A stretch of 64,000 nucleotides of DNA from Frateuria_A yonginensis (GTDB lineage: Bacteria; Pseudomonadota; Gammaproteobacteria; Xanthomonadales; Rhodanobacteraceae), in contig NZ_JBBBNY010000011.1 in NCBI RefSeq assembly GCF_037137055.1, positions 1-64,000 on the forward strand. Direction: 5' to 3'. The translations under genes were made by a program, and so were the position numbers. Positions 62,463 to 64,000 of the stretch are shown here, piece after piece (position 1 is the first letter of the stretch; each line of letters begins with the position of its first letter). The notes under the pieces are model-generated. The model was not told the origin of the DNA. It did no database searches and saw nothing but the letters and a program-made list of their open reading frames with translations.

Positions 62463-63208
62463 TCCGTCGCGCGCGCCCGTTGCTCGGCACGTTCGTGGAG
62501 ATCCGGGCGCGCGCGGACCAGGCGGTGCTGACGCACGCCTTCGAGGCCGTGGCACAGGCGCACGCATTGATGAGCTATCAGGACACGGCGAGCGAACTGT
62601 CGCGGCTGAACTCGGAGGCCTGGCGGCGCCCCGTGCCGGTGCATCCCTGGACCTGGCGCGTGCTGGCCGCCGCGCGCTGGCTGCACGTGCACAGCGCGGG
62701 GGCCTTCGATTGCACCGTGCCCGATGGGCCCGATGCAGGCATGGACGCGGTGGAACTGCTGCCAGGACGCACGGTGCGCTTCCGCCGCCGTGTGCGCCTG
62801 GACCTCAGCGGCATCGCCAAGGGCTTCGCCGTCGACCGCGCTATCGACCGGTTGCGCCGCGCCGGCAGCCAGGGCCTGGTCAACGCCGGCGGCGACCTGC
62901 GCGTGTTCGGTCCCTCCGCGGAGCCCATCCTCGTGCGTGACCCGGACCAGCCACAGCGCCTGCGTCCGCTCGGCACCCTGGCGGACGGCGCGCTCGCGAC
63001 CAGCGCGCCCTACTTCAGCGAACAGGACGGCCGCTGGGCGGTGCGCGATCCGCGCGACGGCGGCAGCCCGAGCCGCTACCGCAGCGTCAGCGTGCTCGCG
63101 CCGACCTGCCTGCGCGCCGACGCCCTGACCAAGGTGGTCTGGGTGCGTGGTGCGGAAGCGGCCGGCCCCCTGCTGGCGCGCCTGCGCGCCGAGGCGATCG
63201 TGCTGTGA
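62459..63208 (+). CDS. apbE: FAD:protein FMN transferase (ApbE)
   Basis: 249 aa. Family motifs: PLLGTFVEIRARA near the N-terminus, DLSGIAKGFAVDRAIDRLR and LVNAGGDLRVFG (FAD binding), and RADALTKVVWV (metal-binding Asp/Thr). Transfers FMN from FAD to a Thr on target proteins. The GTG start is coupled to the FMN_bind gene. Unusually, no signal peptide or lipobox is visible though the target has one. Shorter than E. coli ApbE (about 350 aa). Confidence 0.92.
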   Translation: MIRRARPLLGTFVEIRARADQAVLTHAFEAVAQAHALMSYQDTASELSRLNSEAWRRPVPVHPWTWRVLAAARWLHVHSAGAFDCTVPDGPDAGMDAVELLPGRTVRFRRRVRLDLSGIAKGFAVDRAIDRLRRAGSQGLVNAGGDLRVFGPSAEPILVRDPDQPQRLRPLGTLADGALATSAPYFSEQDGRWAVRDPRDGGSPSRYRSVSVLAPTCLRADALTKVVWVRGAEAAGPLLARLRAEAIVL

Positions 63209-63681
63209 GAGCCCATCATCCGCGCCCTTCCCATGCCGGCTCGGGGATCCGCCTGCACCCGGTGCATTACCGGCTGTTGCTCGCCGTACTGCTGCTGGTG
63301 GGGCTCACCGGCATCGTCTGGGGCATCCTCTGGGACGTGCTGGAGCGCGAGCCGGACGAGCTGCTGCACTGGCTGACCCGGCTGCACGGCGCGGGCGCCT
63401 TCCTCGCCCTGCTGGGGCTGGGATCGCTGCTGGCGCAGCACGTGCGCTTCGGCTGGAACGCGCGCCGCAACCGCATCAGCGGCACCGTACTGGGCGCCTT
63501 CGCGGCCGCGATCGTACTGACCGGCTACGCGCTCTATTACGCCGGCGAGGACCTGCGCGCGTGGTCGGTGTGGATCCACCTGGTACTGGGCACGCTGGCC
63601 TTCATCGCATTGCCGCTGCACATCCGGCTGGGGCGGCGCACGCGGCAACGCCGTGGCGTACCGCGGCATCCACAGGCCTAG
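63205..63681 (+). CDS. Four-helix His-rich membrane protein (cytochrome b-like)
   Basis: 158 aa with helices at about 20-45, 53-82, 91-113 and 119-143. Candidate heme-ligand His: H61, H79, H125 and H139; H125 and H139 are 14 residues apart on one helix, as in di-heme b-type cytochromes of the DUF4405/cytochrome b561 sort. The GTG start overlaps the apbE stop (GTGA). It could pass electrons from the quinone pool to the FMN-binding protein. Confidence 0.8.
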   Translation: MRAHHPRPSHAGSGIRLHPVHYRLLLAVLLLVGLTGIVWGILWDVLEREPDELLHWLTRLHGAGAFLALLGLGSLLAQHVRFGWNARRNRISGTVLGAFAAAIVLTGYALYYAGEDLRAWSVWIHLVLGTLAFIALPLHIRLGRRTRQRRGVPRHPQA

Positions 63682-64000
63682 GATTTTTCCTTTCGGACCC
63701 GCCTGTCGGCCGTTGCGGGCTTGGCTCCCTTTCGCTCGGGGAGAGGGTTGGATGAAGGATGGCGCTCCCGGGGCCCTTGTTCCTTTCGCTCCGCTCGGGG
63801 TGGCTCGTGGGGCGTGTCGCTCTAGTGCGGCCTTGCCGCGACCGGGCTCGCCTGAGCGCGCAAATGCCACGCAAGAACGACGCGCCCCGCAAGCAGGCCT
63901 CCAGCGAAGCACAAAGAAGCGAGCACAAAGAAAAGAGCATCCCGAGCAAGCCCGCTGCTACCAGGCGCGGCGGCGAGAGGGGCCGGGCGAGCCCGGCCGT
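63682..64000. repeat. Gene-free end with dispersed repeats
   Basis: I see no gene in these 319 bases. They hold CGGGGAGAGGGTTGGATGAA (63738-63757), related to the hairpin repeat at 25913, a second GGGCCCTTGTTCCTTTCGCT stretch, and an arm of the REP-like family near 63937-63962 (GCATCCCGAGCAAGCCCGCT, then GCTACC). Likely repeat-rich intergenic DNA. An antisense open frame here is only a translation of the repeat. Confidence 0.65.

Noticed and set aside
63602..63949. A 115-codon minus-strand frame in the gene-free end.
   Set aside because: It translates the dispersed repeat (HPTLSPSEREPSP-like) and lacks a ribosome site; such frames commonly arise from this repeat.

Overview
The window is 64 kb of very GC-rich, densely packed chromosomal DNA from a gammaproteobacterium, most likely Xanthomonadales and within that Rhodanobacteraceae (Rhodanobacter, Dyella or Frateuria-like). 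This rests on the GC-rich codon use, the rpsF-rpsR-rplI order without priB, the fused cysN-cysC gene, many secreted peptidases, dispersed REP-like GTAGGAGCGGGC palindromes, and protein families familiar in Xanthomonadales. I see no phage, plasmid, IS element, CRISPR array, rRNA or tRNA.

Layout. 0.2-9.5 kb: a secreted protein with an NEAHH motif, an M28 peptidase, an MscS channel, a cardiolipin-synthase-like enzyme followed closely by exonuclease III, and a large secreted M14 peptidase. 9.7-12.5 kb: a PepSY protein, a one-helix membrane protein, ThpR, a cupin, a small metallothionein-like protein and a YceI protein. 12.7-22 kb: a signalling block with an HWE histidine kinase, a GGDEF-EAL protein, a diguanylate cyclase and a hybrid histidine kinase. 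A perfect CRP/Clp-type palindrome separates the last from a divergent thioredoxin-reductase-like flavoprotein. 22-29.8 kb: a DUF3014 protein, a VIT1-type transporter, the rpsF-rpsR-rplI operon, an IscA-type protein, asnS, a MalM-like lipoprotein and a small membrane protein.

29.9-33.4 kb: an SDR lacking YxxxK, an ALDH, a beta-carbonic anhydrase and a RidA-family deaminase, resembling the lower 2-aminomuconate (kynurenine/3-hydroxyanthranilate) branch. 33.5-41.7 kb: a small basic exported protein, hutG and gor, two tandem paralogs of the first NEAHH protein, an NlpC/P60 lipoprotein, a SlyD-like PPIase and an MFS carrier. 42-48 kb: an M4 peptidase, a methyltransferase and two DEAD-box helicases. 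48-52.6 kb: cysD-cysNC (PAPS synthesis) divergent from a TPR-sulfotransferase (PAPS use). 52.7-60.9 kb: a DODA-type dioxygenase, a secreted unknown, a Cys-cluster protein, a YpfJ-type peptidase, a MAPEG protein, a CPBP protease, Maf, another diguanylate cyclase and a GNAT enzyme.

61-63.7 kb: a Fur-box-headed operon of an outer-membrane-like protein, an exported FMN-binding protein, ApbE and a four-helix His-rich membrane protein. The last three genes are coupled by GTGA overlaps. It looks like an iron-responsive extracytoplasmic flavin electron-transfer unit and is the strongest candidate here for an under-described system. The PAPS/sulfotransferase locus and the three NEAHH paralogs come next. 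The final 0.3 kb is gene-free repeat sequence.
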